Assembly (NCBI GenBank): GCA_015660615.1 | Contig: DQKQ01000066.1 | Location: 1-6,977, forward strand | Source of the DNA: Flavobacteriales bacterium | GTDB lineage: Bacteria > Bacteroidota > Bacteroidia > Flavobacteriales_D > Sanyastnellaceae | DNA: 6,977 bases | Direction: 5' to 3' | Shown: in pieces, positions 1-5,376 of the stretch | Layout: the number at the start of each line of letters is the position of its first letter | How positions within the stretch are numbered: the stretch's first letter is position 1 | Program-made: the position numbers and the translations under genes | Notes under the pieces: generated by a model | The model's database searches: none | Told to the model about the DNA's origin: nothing | Seen by the model: the letters and a program-made list of their open reading frames with translations, nothing else

Positions 1-721
1 TAGTTAGTGTGCCAGTAGCATCTTTATCTACCCACTGCTTAGCCATTTTCCATCGCTGAATGAAAGGCATTTTTGGGTTTTTAGTATCCATGGCGTCAAA
101 TATATTTAATTTAACTTTCTTCATGTCATCAATATCGGTTTGATTCTTGTGGGTATGCTTTCTAACCAATCCCACTACTCGCTGGAAATCTAAATCGTCA
201 GAATACAATTCACCATCTAAAATAAATGTTTGAGGTAATCCTACTGCTTGCACTGCTTTTCTAATCTGATCCAAGAGTTGAAACTCTTTTCCCTTTCGAG
301 ATAAAAGACTGACACTACCATCTGATTCCATTTTAGCAGTGCACCTAACTCCATCGAGTTTTGGCTGGGCGATTGCAGGGAAACTAATTTTGTGACCGTG
401 CTTTTCATAATTTTGAGCCAACATAGGCACAGGTGCAAGATTGACATTTATTCCATCAGTGTTGAATGTGTAGCCTTGGTCTCGATGTTTCTTCACTTTG
501 GAATCAAACTCTAAGATGGCTTGTTCATCAGGAGTTCTCCCTGATTTACCACTAACAATAACGACTCCAGCATCTTCAATAATTTTACCACCCTTTTGAC
601 CATGAGATGTCTTGATGGTATAGATTTGTTTATCTTCTTCAAGCCAGATAGTCCATTGAACTACGTTTTTACTGGCAGTGCGCCTGTAAAAAGTTTGAGG
701 TTGACGAACAATAGTTACCAT
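1..721 (-). CDS. ATP-dependent DNA ligase with WGR-like N-terminal domain (C-terminus outside window)
   Basis: The reading frame gives 240 residues from ATG at 721 and is still open at the left edge, so the C-terminal part is missing. Residues 10-85 (FYRRTASKN at the start, W-T-I-W near 43-46, GGK near 64-66, then EQAILEF and DQGY) resemble the WGR-like domain that precedes the catalytic core in many viral ligases. Residues 121-126, KLDGVR, are nucleotidyltransferase motif I, with Lys121 the expected adenylated residue. SRKG at 141-144 fits motif Ia, FILDGEL at 166-172 is motif III, and NIFDAMD at 206-212 fits motif IIIa. The enzyme should seal nicks in duplex DNA using ATP, alongside the PCNA gene in this window. 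The start is fixed by a TATA box beginning 30 bases upstream; there is no Shine-Dalgarno sequence. A virus-type RNA ligase is the main alternative, but the motif spacing favours DNA ligase. Confidence 0.88.
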   Translation of the reverse strand, partial: MVTIVRQPQTFYRRTASKNVVQWTIWLEEDKQIYTIKTSHGQKGGKIIEDAGVVIVSGKSGRTPDEQAILEFDSKVKKHRDQGYTFNTDGINVNLAPVPMLAQNYEKHGHKISFPAIAQPKLDGVRCTAKMESDGSVSLLSRKGKEFQLLDQIRKAVQAVGLPQTFILDGELYSDDLDFQRVVGLVRKHTHKNQTDIDDMKKVKLNIFDAMDTKNPKMPFIQRWKMAKQWVDKDATGTLT

Positions 722-742
722 AGTCAGAGTAGGTGTGGCTTC

Positions 743-755
743 CTATTTATACTTT
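743..755 (-). promoter_or_regulatory. Archaeal-type TATA/BRE promoter of the DNA ligase gene
   Basis: The minus strand reads AAAG-TATAAATAG. The first T of the box (751) is exactly 30 bases from the A of the ligase ATG (721). The 21-base spacer after the box lacks a purine-rich ribosome site, so the transcript is predicted to be leaderless. Confidence 0.8.
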
Positions 756-780
756 ATTCTTCGTTCTTGTAAAAAGGTTA

Positions 781-1425
781 CTAAAGTATCTTCTGGAGAT
801 GATTGCCCCACTGGAGAACAGGATCATAAGTTCCATCGAAAGCAACTACATGACAATCATTCCACTTGAAACCATATTCTTTACTAATGGATTTAGAAAG
901 ATTCTTGCATCCTTCTTGAGCATCTTTCTCTGCGGAAATATCAGTAATGATGCAAACATAGACAGGACCTAAATCTCCAAATGCTTTGAAATTAGTTTTA
1001 TTCCCACTTTGGTTTGAGGAGTCGGCCTGCAATGCATTAAAAATATAAGATCCGGGTTTATCCCACATATCGGTAATAATAACTGTGATATTCTTCTCTC
1101 TCTTATCTGCGCCTGCCAGTGCAGCCTGTAATCCTGCAGCAATATTAGTCCCCCCTCTGGGGTAAAACAACATCTTATTAACTTCTCTATTATATGCTGT
1201 GAGGGCTAAAATAACACCACTTAACTCTTTTGTGATAGGAATGGCGACTGTAGGCTGACTCTCAAACTCAACTATTTGAACTGAATCCCCTTCCCTAAGT
1301 TCTTTAATAGCAATAGCACTAACAATTCGGGCTACTTCCCATCTGGCAAAAGTATATTTTTTCCATTGGGCTGCATCTGCAGCCATACTTCCAGAGCAAT
1401 CTACGATAAGGTTAAGGTGCACCAT
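781..1425 (-). CDS. von Willebrand factor A (vWA) domain protein
   Basis: This 214-residue protein is essentially a single vWA domain. The metal-ion-dependent adhesion site is complete: D9-x-S11-x-S13 (DCSGSM) after the first hydrophobic strand, T93 in the RGGTNI loop, and D119 in ITDMWD after the strand NITVII. Further Rossmann-like strands are visible at SVQIVEF and PVYVCIITD. No signal peptide, membrane segment or fused ATPase is seen. Such domains bind partner proteins through a divalent metal. In tailed viruses and prokaryotes they often work with MoxR/CobS-type AAA+ ATPases, and none is in this window. The gene lies between an orphan gene and the ligase, with its own promoter 30 bases upstream, inside the 3' end of the preceding gene. 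The precise role (virion assembly, remodelling of host complexes) cannot be inferred. Confidence 0.85.
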   Translation of the reverse strand: MVHLNLIVDCSGSMAADAAQWKKYTFARWEVARIVSAIAIKELREGDSVQIVEFESQPTVAIPITKELSGVILALTAYNREVNKMLFYPRGGTNIAAGLQAALAGADKREKNITVIITDMWDKPGSYIFNALQADSSNQSGNKTNFKAFGDLGPVYVCIITDISAEKDAQEGCKNLSKSISKEYGFKWNDCHVVAFDGTYDPVLQWGNHLQKIL

Positions 1426-1446
1426 GTAAATATATTTATCTTTCGA

Positions 1447-1459
1447 CTACTTATACTTT
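1447..1459 (-). promoter_or_regulatory. TATA/BRE promoter of the vWA gene
   Basis: The minus strand reads AAAG-TATAAGTAG, with the first T at 1455, exactly 30 bases from the ATG at 1425. The box overlaps the end of the upstream gene, whose TAA stop (1451-1453) is the TAA inside TATAAG. No ribosome site follows, so a leaderless mRNA is predicted. Confidence 0.78.
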
Positions 1460-1984
1460 GCTTATTTTAACAACATTGATAGATTCGTGGAAGATTTTGA
1501 TGACCAATGCTTTTTTATATCTTTCAAGGGCTACCTCTCCTGTGTTATCATAAGAGGTCCAACTGTCTTCATTATCATAATCTGCTTTATCCCAAAAAAG
1601 AATCTCCGTTCCAACTGTTCCCACAACAGCGGAACCAAATGGCCCAATAGACTTATTGAAAGCATCAACAATTTCATCTTTGCTCACCAAACCTTGTTCA
1701 ATCGCCCTCGGTTTCAGGAACTTCTTTATTCTCGTGAGACTCGTAAATGCCATCCATGTTGGATTGTCGTAATCATCGGTGTGATACACTAAATCCGATC
1801 CAGATACTTGACCATAATTTTGAGTGGTGGTAAATGGCATTAACTTAGCATCTTTTGCGTCAGGTGGAAACTTATCGGGGAAGAGGATGTGGGCAAGCCA
1901 ATCATGGGGTGCTAACCATTCATTATCTTCATTAGTAACCATTATCGTGGTTTTCATATGTGGACCGGCAGGTCGAGAAGGCAT
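1451..1984 (-). CDS. Orphan soluble protein, 177 residues, function unknown
   Basis: I do not recognise this family. The protein has no evident membrane segment, signal peptide or metal motif. It contains five Trp and clusters of acidic and aromatic residues, such as YHTDDYDNPTW and KADYDNEDSWTSYD, which suggest a folded beta-rich domain. It also has a glycine-rich hydrophobic stretch, FGSAVVGTVGTEILFW. The C-terminus (KKALVIKIF, INVVKISKV) looks like alternating beta strands. The ATG at 1984 is preferred over the internal ATG at 1957 because the TATA box begins exactly 30 bases upstream of 1984, as for the neighbouring genes. The stop codon lies inside the promoter of the downstream vWA gene, so the two are adjacent but separately transcribed. 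A functional link to the vWA protein is possible but unsupported. Confidence 0.8.
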   Translation of the reverse strand: MPSRPAGPHMKTTIMVTNEDNEWLAPHDWLAHILFPDKFPPDAKDAKLMPFTTTQNYGQVSGSDLVYHTDDYDNPTWMAFTSLTRIKKFLKPRAIEQGLVSKDEIVDAFNKSIGPFGSAVVGTVGTEILFWDKADYDNEDSWTSYDNTGEVALERYKKALVIKIFHESINVVKISKV

Positions 1985-2005
1985 AATAAATAATTATCTA
2001 CACAA

Positions 2006-2018
2006 CTACTTATACTTT
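2006..2018 (-). promoter_or_regulatory. TATA/BRE promoter of the 177-residue orphan gene
   Basis: The minus strand reads AAAG-TATAAGTAG, first T at 2014 and ATG at 1984, a distance of exactly 30. The TAA of the box (2010-2012) is also the stop codon of the upstream zinc-protein gene. The leader is AT-rich with no ribosome site. Confidence 0.78.
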
Positions 2019-2351
2019 AACAGGTTTACGTCTACGGTCTCGATCACAAACCGTGCAAATAATTTCTAACTGGTCGGTATGCGTTTTTAGCGTCTCCCAT
2101 GACTGGTCACAAACCGGGGTGGGTAACAACACTCGGTTAAATGAACGAACTAAAAGATATTCTGGATTATTCTGTGGGCAATAATAACAATGGCCTGTAG
2201 TAGAATGAAGACACCATTCTTTCTTCTCCTTCCTTAGTTTATTTTTATTTATGTTTACACGGGGGATAATGACCTCTCGCTTCTGTTCATAATATTCAGA
2301 ATTGTAACGAGCCATATACTCTTGTTTTTTGGCAGGGTCTGCATATGGCAT
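2010..2351 (-). CDS. Small Cys-rich putative zinc-binding protein, HNH-like
   Basis: The protein has 113 residues. The N-terminal third is charged (MPYADPAKKQEYMARYNSEY, then a Lys/Arg-rich stretch to about residue 44). This opening resembles those of many small phage HNH proteins. Two CxxC pairs follow: C55-YY-C58, preceded by C47 and H54, and C99-TV-C102 near the end, with C81 between them. The segment DQLEIICTVCDRDRRR recalls the second half of HNH endonucleases, where a CxxC knuckle follows an L-x-x-L-C strand. The canonical catalytic His-His/Asn of the first half is not evident, so nuclease activity is uncertain. A structural zinc ribbon or DNA-binding protein is equally possible. The start is set by a TATA box 30 bases upstream, and a 7-base inverted repeat straddles the start codon. 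Confidence 0.75.
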   Translation of the reverse strand: MPYADPAKKQEYMARYNSEYYEQKREVIIPRVNINKNKLRKEKKEWCLHSTTGHCYYCPQNNPEYLLVRSFNRVLLPTPVCDQSWETLKTHTDQLEIICTVCDRDRRRKPVKV

Positions 2352-2362
2352 ATACCCATATG
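2342..2362. repeat. Inverted repeat across the start site of the zinc-protein gene
   Basis: CATATGG (2342-2348) and CCATATG (2356-2362) are perfect 7-base inverted arms around a 7-base centre. The centre holds the ATG (2349-2351), which is also the predicted transcription start. A leaderless transcript would carry only one arm, so an RNA hairpin is unlikely. A protein-binding operator in DNA is the more natural reading. AT-rich chance occurrence is possible. Confidence 0.4.
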
Positions 2363-2372
2363 GTAAATACTA

Positions 2373-2385
2373 CTATTTATAATTT
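2373..2385 (-). promoter_or_regulatory. TATA/BRE promoter of the zinc-protein gene
   Basis: The minus strand reads AAAT-TATAAATAG, first T at 2381, exactly 30 bases from the ATG at 2351. The box also contains the TAA stop (2377-2379) of the possible 34-residue membrane peptide. No ribosome site follows. Confidence 0.8.
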
Positions 2386-2481
2386 GTCTTCAAGACCGCT
2401 CCGGAACCAGTCAAAAATAAGACATATTAAAACAAAGCACACTAAGATACAATAAAATACGGTGCCGCTCAAAAATATCAC
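2377..2481 (-). CDS. Possible 34-residue single-pass membrane peptide
   Basis: A GTG codon at 2479-2481 overlaps the TGA stop of the upstream gene as GTGA, a classic coupling arrangement. It opens a 34-codon frame ending in TAA at 2377-2379. The predicted peptide has a very hydrophobic core of about 16-20 residues (VFYCILVCFVLICLIF) followed by a charged tail (DWFRSGLEDKL), as in a small single-pass membrane protein. It follows a gene that itself ends in a membrane helix. Its stop lies inside the next gene's TATA box at the same position as two other gene ends here. Against it, the DNA is T-rich and would encode hydrophobic residues by chance, there is no obvious ribosome site, and GTG is a weaker start. 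The same T-runs could instead serve as an archaeal terminator. Confidence 0.35.
   Translation of the reverse strand: MIFLSGTVFYCILVCFVLICLIFDWFRSGLEDKL
2413..2475 (-). terminator. T-rich tracts downstream of the coiled-coil/membrane gene, possible archaeal terminator
   Basis: After the TGA at 2478 the minus strand carries four T-runs: 2471-2475 (five), 2454-2457 (four), 2429-2432 (four) and 2413-2417 (five). Archaeal RNA polymerase can terminate at such tracts without a hairpin, and none is evident. The stretch also falls inside the possible 34-residue frame, so the two readings compete, although they are not exclusive. Confidence 0.3.
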
Positions 2482-2792
2482 AACACAAGGAACACGGCAA
2501 CTACACCGGGGAGAGCGGTTAAAAATAACTCCCAGTATTTTCTTCTGGTGTTTTCGTCTGTGCTGGCCCGTTCTTCTAATATGGCCATACGGGTCATCAA
2601 TGGTGCTTGTCCATTTCCATCACGAACAATTTTGGTAACTAATGAGATATCTTCATGTAATGAGCAAACGTTTTCTTCCATGCGGGCCAAGGAGTCACTA
2701 TATGATTCATAATCCTCTAAAAAAGCCGACATCATGTCAGTAAACTCCATGACGAAGTTTTCTACTAACTCTTTATCTTTCTTGGCTGTCAA
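2478..2792 (-). CDS. Coiled-coil protein with C-terminal membrane anchor, TTG start
   Basis: The protein has 104 residues. Residues 1-82 are charged and heptad-like (MEFTDMMSAFLEDYESYSDS, then MTRMAILEERASTDENTRR), which suggests an alpha-helical coiled coil. Residues 87-104 (WELFLTALPGVVAVFLVL) form one hydrophobic helix that ends at the stop codon. This architecture resembles small phage hemolysin XhlA/holin-accessory proteins, but I cannot assign it to that family. Translation must start at TTG 2790-2792 or an internal ATG (Met15), because two TAA codons of the upstream 48-residue gene lie in frame immediately before. A GGGGG tract at 2801-2805, 8 bases before the TTG, could pair with the anti-Shine-Dalgarno sequence using one G-U pair. 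No TATA box stands before it, so it is the second gene of a unit starting at 2942. Confidence 0.72.
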   Translation of the reverse strand: MTAKKDKELVENFVMEFTDMMSAFLEDYESYSDSLARMEENVCSLHEDISLVTKIVRDGNGQAPLMTRMAILEERASTDENTRRKYWELFLTALPGVVAVFLVL

Positions 2793-2795
2793 TTA

Positions 2796-2942
2796 TTAAG
2801 CCCCCAATAGTTGCTGCATCTTTTTTAATAATATCTGGCAGCAGGTATTGAGGTGGGATAGCCTGTGCTGAGCGTAAGTGCAACTATCGTGAATTATTTC
2901 AGAACGAACTTCTGCACTAACTAATGATAATTCGAAGTCCAT
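2796..2942 (-). CDS. 48-residue helical protein, first gene of a two- or three-gene unit
   Basis: The frame from ATG at 2942 encodes 48 residues, MDFELSLVSAEVRSEIIHDS followed by a Cys/His/Leu-containing half ending KKMQQLLGA, then two TAA stops in a row. It is shorter than usual gene-calling limits. The support is positional: the ATG lies exactly 30 bases from the first T of a perfect TATAAATAG box, the same geometry as the other genes, and the frame runs to the ribosome site of the next gene. The sequence appears amphipathic and helical with three Cys (21, 34, 35). I do not recognise a family. It could be a small regulator, a partner of the downstream coiled-coil membrane protein, or a leader peptide whose translation enables the downstream TTG start. 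Confidence 0.6.
   Translation of the reverse strand: MDFELSLVSAEVRSEIIHDSCTYAQHRLSHLNTCCQILLKKMQQLLGA
2801..2805 (-). promoter_or_regulatory. Ribosome-binding-like G tract for the TTG-initiated gene
   Basis: GGGGG lies 8 bases before the TTG at 2792, inside the last codons of the 48-residue gene. The spacing equals that of the AGGAG before the gene at 5485-5730. Both genes lie inside a transcription unit rather than directly behind a TATA box. Confidence 0.45.
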
Positions 2943-2963
2943 TGTATAAAATCAACAGACCCA

Positions 2964-2976
2964 CTATTTATATTTT
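2964..2976 (-). promoter_or_regulatory. TATA/BRE promoter of the 48-residue gene and downstream unit
   Basis: The minus strand reads AAAA-TATAAATAG, first T at 2972 and ATG at 2942, a distance of exactly 30. The leader contains no ribosome site. This is the only promoter seen for the genes from 2942 down to about 2377. Confidence 0.78.
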
Positions 2977-3000
2977 GTTGTTGGTCCAAATAATATAATT

Positions 3001-3020
3001 TTATAGTTAATTATAGTTAA
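3001..3020. repeat. Tandem duplication of a 10-base unit across a stop codon
   Basis: TTATAGTTAA occurs twice in immediate succession at 3001-3010 and 3011-3020. It covers the last codons and TAA stop (3007-3009) of the winged-helix-like gene and adds a second in-frame TAA (3001-3003) two codons later. It is probably a slippage duplication with little effect on the protein. Confidence 0.6.
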
Positions 3021-3264
3021 TATCAATTCGTCCCCATAGACATACATCATGTGAACGTGTGCGAACTAAACTTCCTACTTTCACTTTTCCCAATTCAAAA
3101 AACCGTTTATCGGTGCGTAATGCAAAGGTAATTTCTCGAACTGTGGGTAGATAATAACACCCTTTTTCTCTCAACGCCGAATAAACATCTTGTGCGGTGG
3201 CCGGATCTTTAGACATCATCTTGATAGCCATAGTGGTGATTAACTGTGCTTTACTGCGTCCCAT
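3007..3264 (-). CDS. Small winged-helix-like DNA-binding protein
   Basis: The protein has 85 residues. After a helical N-terminus (MGRSKAQLITTMAIKMM) comes the segment TAQDVYSALREKG, then LPTVREITFALRTDKRFFEL, consistent with helix-turn-helix and recognition helix. A strand pair (GKVKVGSLV, DVCLWGRI) could form the wing. The pattern, with PT opening a recognition helix followed by R-x-D-x-x-F, is common in small wHTH regulators of archaea and their viruses. The same pattern recurs with identical spacing in the gene at 5485-5730, so the two look paralogous. The ATG at 3264 is fixed by a TATA box 30 bases upstream. A transcription regulator role is inferred; the target could be the shared promoters of this region. 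No membrane segment or enzyme motif is present. Confidence 0.75.
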   Translation of the reverse strand: MGRSKAQLITTMAIKMMSKDPATAQDVYSALREKGCYYLPTVREITFALRTDKRFFELGKVKVGSLVRTRSHDVCLWGRIDINYN

Positions 3265-3285
3265 ATAACTTATTGTGTCGGACTA

Positions 3286-3298
3286 CTATTTATACCTT
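3286..3298 (-). promoter_or_regulatory. TATA/BRE promoter of the winged-helix-like gene at 3007-3264
   Basis: The minus strand reads AAGG-TATAAATAG, first T at 3294, exactly 30 bases from the ATG at 3264. It lies in the 57-base gap after the reductase stop. No ribosome site follows. Confidence 0.8.
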
Positions 3299-3321
3299 AT
3301 GTTTAGTAGTATTAATGTCTA

Positions 3322-5352
3322 TTAAACAGTAGTAACTTCAACATCGGTTTCTTCAATTTCTGTTAATGGTGTGGCCTTAAAATCAATTTCACACACATCA
3401 TTATCACAGAATCTTTCAATGATAATTTCTTCACCACGGATTCGCCCGAAGTTAAGTTTGCCAAGTGCATCGTGCCGAGTATGATAAGTGTCGGCATCAA
3501 TAGCCTCATAAGGCATTTGTGGATAAGCACCATGGTCTAAGCGAGGCAAGAAAGAAATACCTTTGAGTTGATATTGGAAAACATCGAGAGCATGGCCTAA
3601 TTGGTTGCCTTCTGTTTCAGGATCGAAAGTGACGGTGCAAGACACTTGATTATCTGCCCAGTAACGTTGGGCCACAGCAGCCAAGGCTAATTGTTCCCAC
3701 ATAGAAACTTCGGAAACGGTGCGAACACCTTCACCTACGTCTACAGGGATTTCAACTACTACAGTATCTTTCTCGGCTCCAAAAGCAGGTTCGATTTTAT
3801 ATCCTGCCTTTTTCAAAGGAGCAATTAGATTAGAGGTGGCTCCAATTCGCATACGCCTAATATAGTATCTACTTTCTGGGAAGTGAATGCCGGGGGTGGA
3901 ACCAGCCAAAAGGCTGACGGTTCCAGAAGGCTTAATGGAAGTAGTCTTAATGGACTTAGGGATAGCAAACCAATTGGAATATTCTTCATCCAATTTCTGA
4001 ATATGGTGGTAGCCAGTATCCATCCATTTAATGAGTGGACTCATTCCACGGGAAGTAAGGAATTGTGCAATTCCAGACATAGAACAACCAATTCTTCGAT
4101 TACGAAGCATAACTCGGTTGGTCTCAGGCCAATGGGTTTTACCCAAAGTTACAGTTTTGGCATACAGGTAAGCATACTTAAGAGTCTTAAGATAATCTTC
4201 TAAAGAATCATGATTGGTTGGAAAAGTTTCTACCAGACAACAAAGTTCATAGGATTCCAGAGTTTGTTCCAAACACGGATTTCCGCCACAGGCTCGATGG
4301 TCTTTATAATTAGGTTCATCAGCCATACGACCATATGCCCTCATATTATCTAACCATGCAAATCCGGGTTCACCATTAAGTTTGATGCGCTCTGAGGATT
4401 CATTATAATCCATACCAAGTTCGGCATAAATAGAATTATTAGAGGTCCATCCATAGGTTTCCCTTTGTGGATTAACTTCATAATTTTTGAGATCAATATA
4501 TTCTTCAGAATCAGGTGGACCGAAAACAATTTCTGCAGTTCGGCGGACATTGCCTGACACAACACACTTACCAATGAGGTTCATAATATCAACAATAGAG
4601 GTTAATGTAATAGGGCTGCCAATTTCTTTATCTAAAATATCACTAATTAATTCATGCATCTCAATGAGTGGTCTGGGACCACTGGATTCTCCTCCAAAAC
4701 CTTTAATGGGCATTCCTACGGCTCTGATATCAGAATAATCGAAAGTAACGGGGGCAGTGCCTACAAAATAAGATTCAATTAGCATCCGCAGGGACTCGAC
4801 CCAGCCTTCTCGAGTGTCAGGGATGACAAACTCATCAGTGTGTCGGTTCTCTGCGGGGCCTTTAATTATGAGTTGACCAGCACCCTTAGTATCAAAGCCT
4901 ACGCCTACGCCCAACATAGAAGCATCCATAAGGAATGTAAAAGGCTTAGCCAAATCATCCTTGATGTTAGCAGTAGAAACGAAAGCACAGTTGTTTAAAG
5001 CAGCATGGAGTTCCTTTTCTTCAGTAAGTGGTGTTCCCATAGCCCATAGACCACGACCGGGCGGTAAGAACTTCATATTAAAAATACGATCATACATTTC
5101 CTGTGCAGAGTGTTGTGCTTTCCAAGCATTCCATCCAAGACCATTATGTTCAATGTGCCTCTTTTGCATATTGAAAGTTCCTTCGACAACACGCTGAACG
5201 GTTTCCCACCATTGTTCATTCTTTCCATTTTCCTTGAGTCTGGAATATGTTCTATTATACACCAATTCTCCCAAACCATTGAATCCAAATGGGGCTTTCT
5301 TTCGCTTGTATTTATCAATGAAAGTTTCGGTTAAATAGAATCTTGAACTCAT
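3322..5352 (-). CDS. nrdJ: Adenosylcobalamin-dependent (class II) ribonucleotide reductase, RTPR-like
   Basis: This 676-residue protein should reduce ribonucleotides to deoxyribonucleotides with a B12-derived thiyl radical and no oxygen. The segment FLPPGRGLWAMGT (95-107) and the catalytic set match monomeric RTPR-type enzymes. Active-site cysteines are C122 (NNCAF) and C371 (ELCC). The radical cysteine C360 and E362 lie in NPCLEQ; the 360-371 spacing of 11 equals C408-C419 of the Lactobacillus enzyme. The phosphate loop KPSGTVSLLAGSTPG is at 474-488. The C-terminal shuttle pair C649/C654 (CDNDVC) is intact, followed by 22 further residues rich in Thr and Glu. It is somewhat shorter than the 739-residue Lactobacillus protein. 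ATG 5352 is chosen over an in-frame TTG at 5376 because that codon would precede the transcription start. It would supply dNTPs for viral replication, depending on host cobalamin. Confidence 0.93.
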   Translation of the reverse strand: MSSRFYLTETFIDKYKRKKAPFGFNGLGELVYNRTYSRLKENGKNEQWWETVQRVVEGTFNMQKRHIEHNGLGWNAWKAQHSAQEMYDRIFNMKFLPPGRGLWAMGTPLTEEKELHAALNNCAFVSTANIKDDLAKPFTFLMDASMLGVGVGFDTKGAGQLIIKGPAENRHTDEFVIPDTREGWVESLRMLIESYFVGTAPVTFDYSDIRAVGMPIKGFGGESSGPRPLIEMHELISDILDKEIGSPITLTSIVDIMNLIGKCVVSGNVRRTAEIVFGPPDSEEYIDLKNYEVNPQRETYGWTSNNSIYAELGMDYNESSERIKLNGEPGFAWLDNMRAYGRMADEPNYKDHRACGGNPCLEQTLESYELCCLVETFPTNHDSLEDYLKTLKYAYLYAKTVTLGKTHWPETNRVMLRNRRIGCSMSGIAQFLTSRGMSPLIKWMDTGYHHIQKLDEEYSNWFAIPKSIKTTSIKPSGTVSLLAGSTPGIHFPESRYYIRRMRIGATSNLIAPLKKAGYKIEPAFGAEKDTVVVEIPVDVGEGVRTVSEVSMWEQLALAAVAQRYWADNQVSCTVTFDPETEGNQLGHALDVFQYQLKGISFLPRLDHGAYPQMPYEAIDADTYHTRHDALGKLNFGRIRGEEIIIERFCDNDVCEIDFKATPLTEIEETDVEVTTV

Positions 5353-5357
5353 GCAAT

Positions 5358-5363
5358 CTCCTC
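5358..5363 (-). promoter_or_regulatory. Shine-Dalgarno-like GAGGAG before the reductase ATG
   Basis: GAGGAG ends 5 bases before the ATG at 5352. It decides for this ATG over the TTG at 5376. It is unusual because the TATA box spacing predicts transcription starting at about 5355, which would leave this tract outside the mRNA. Either initiation is slightly upstream or the tract is used from another transcript, such as read-through from the PCNA unit. Confidence 0.55.
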
Positions 5364-5376
5364 TTATTCCCACCAA

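Noticed and set aside
733..2069. Open frames of 80-100 codons on the plus strand opposite the vWA and 177-residue genes
   Set aside because: They are mirror frames of well-supported minus-strand genes, lack promoters of the local type and have improbable compositions.
2975..3005. Additional TATA-like sequence (TATAAAATTATAT) after the winged-helix-like gene
   Set aside because: No start codon lies at the required distance, and the flanking bases do not match the consensus of the nine boxes.
3883..4738. Frames on both strands inside the reductase gene
   Set aside because: They lie within a continuous 676-residue enzyme with all catalytic motifs in order, so they are overlaps without support.
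5353..5376. Longer reductase starting at the in-frame TTG at 5376
   Set aside because: The TATA box is directly before it, so the codon would lie upstream of the transcription start, and GAGGAG supports the ATG at 5352.
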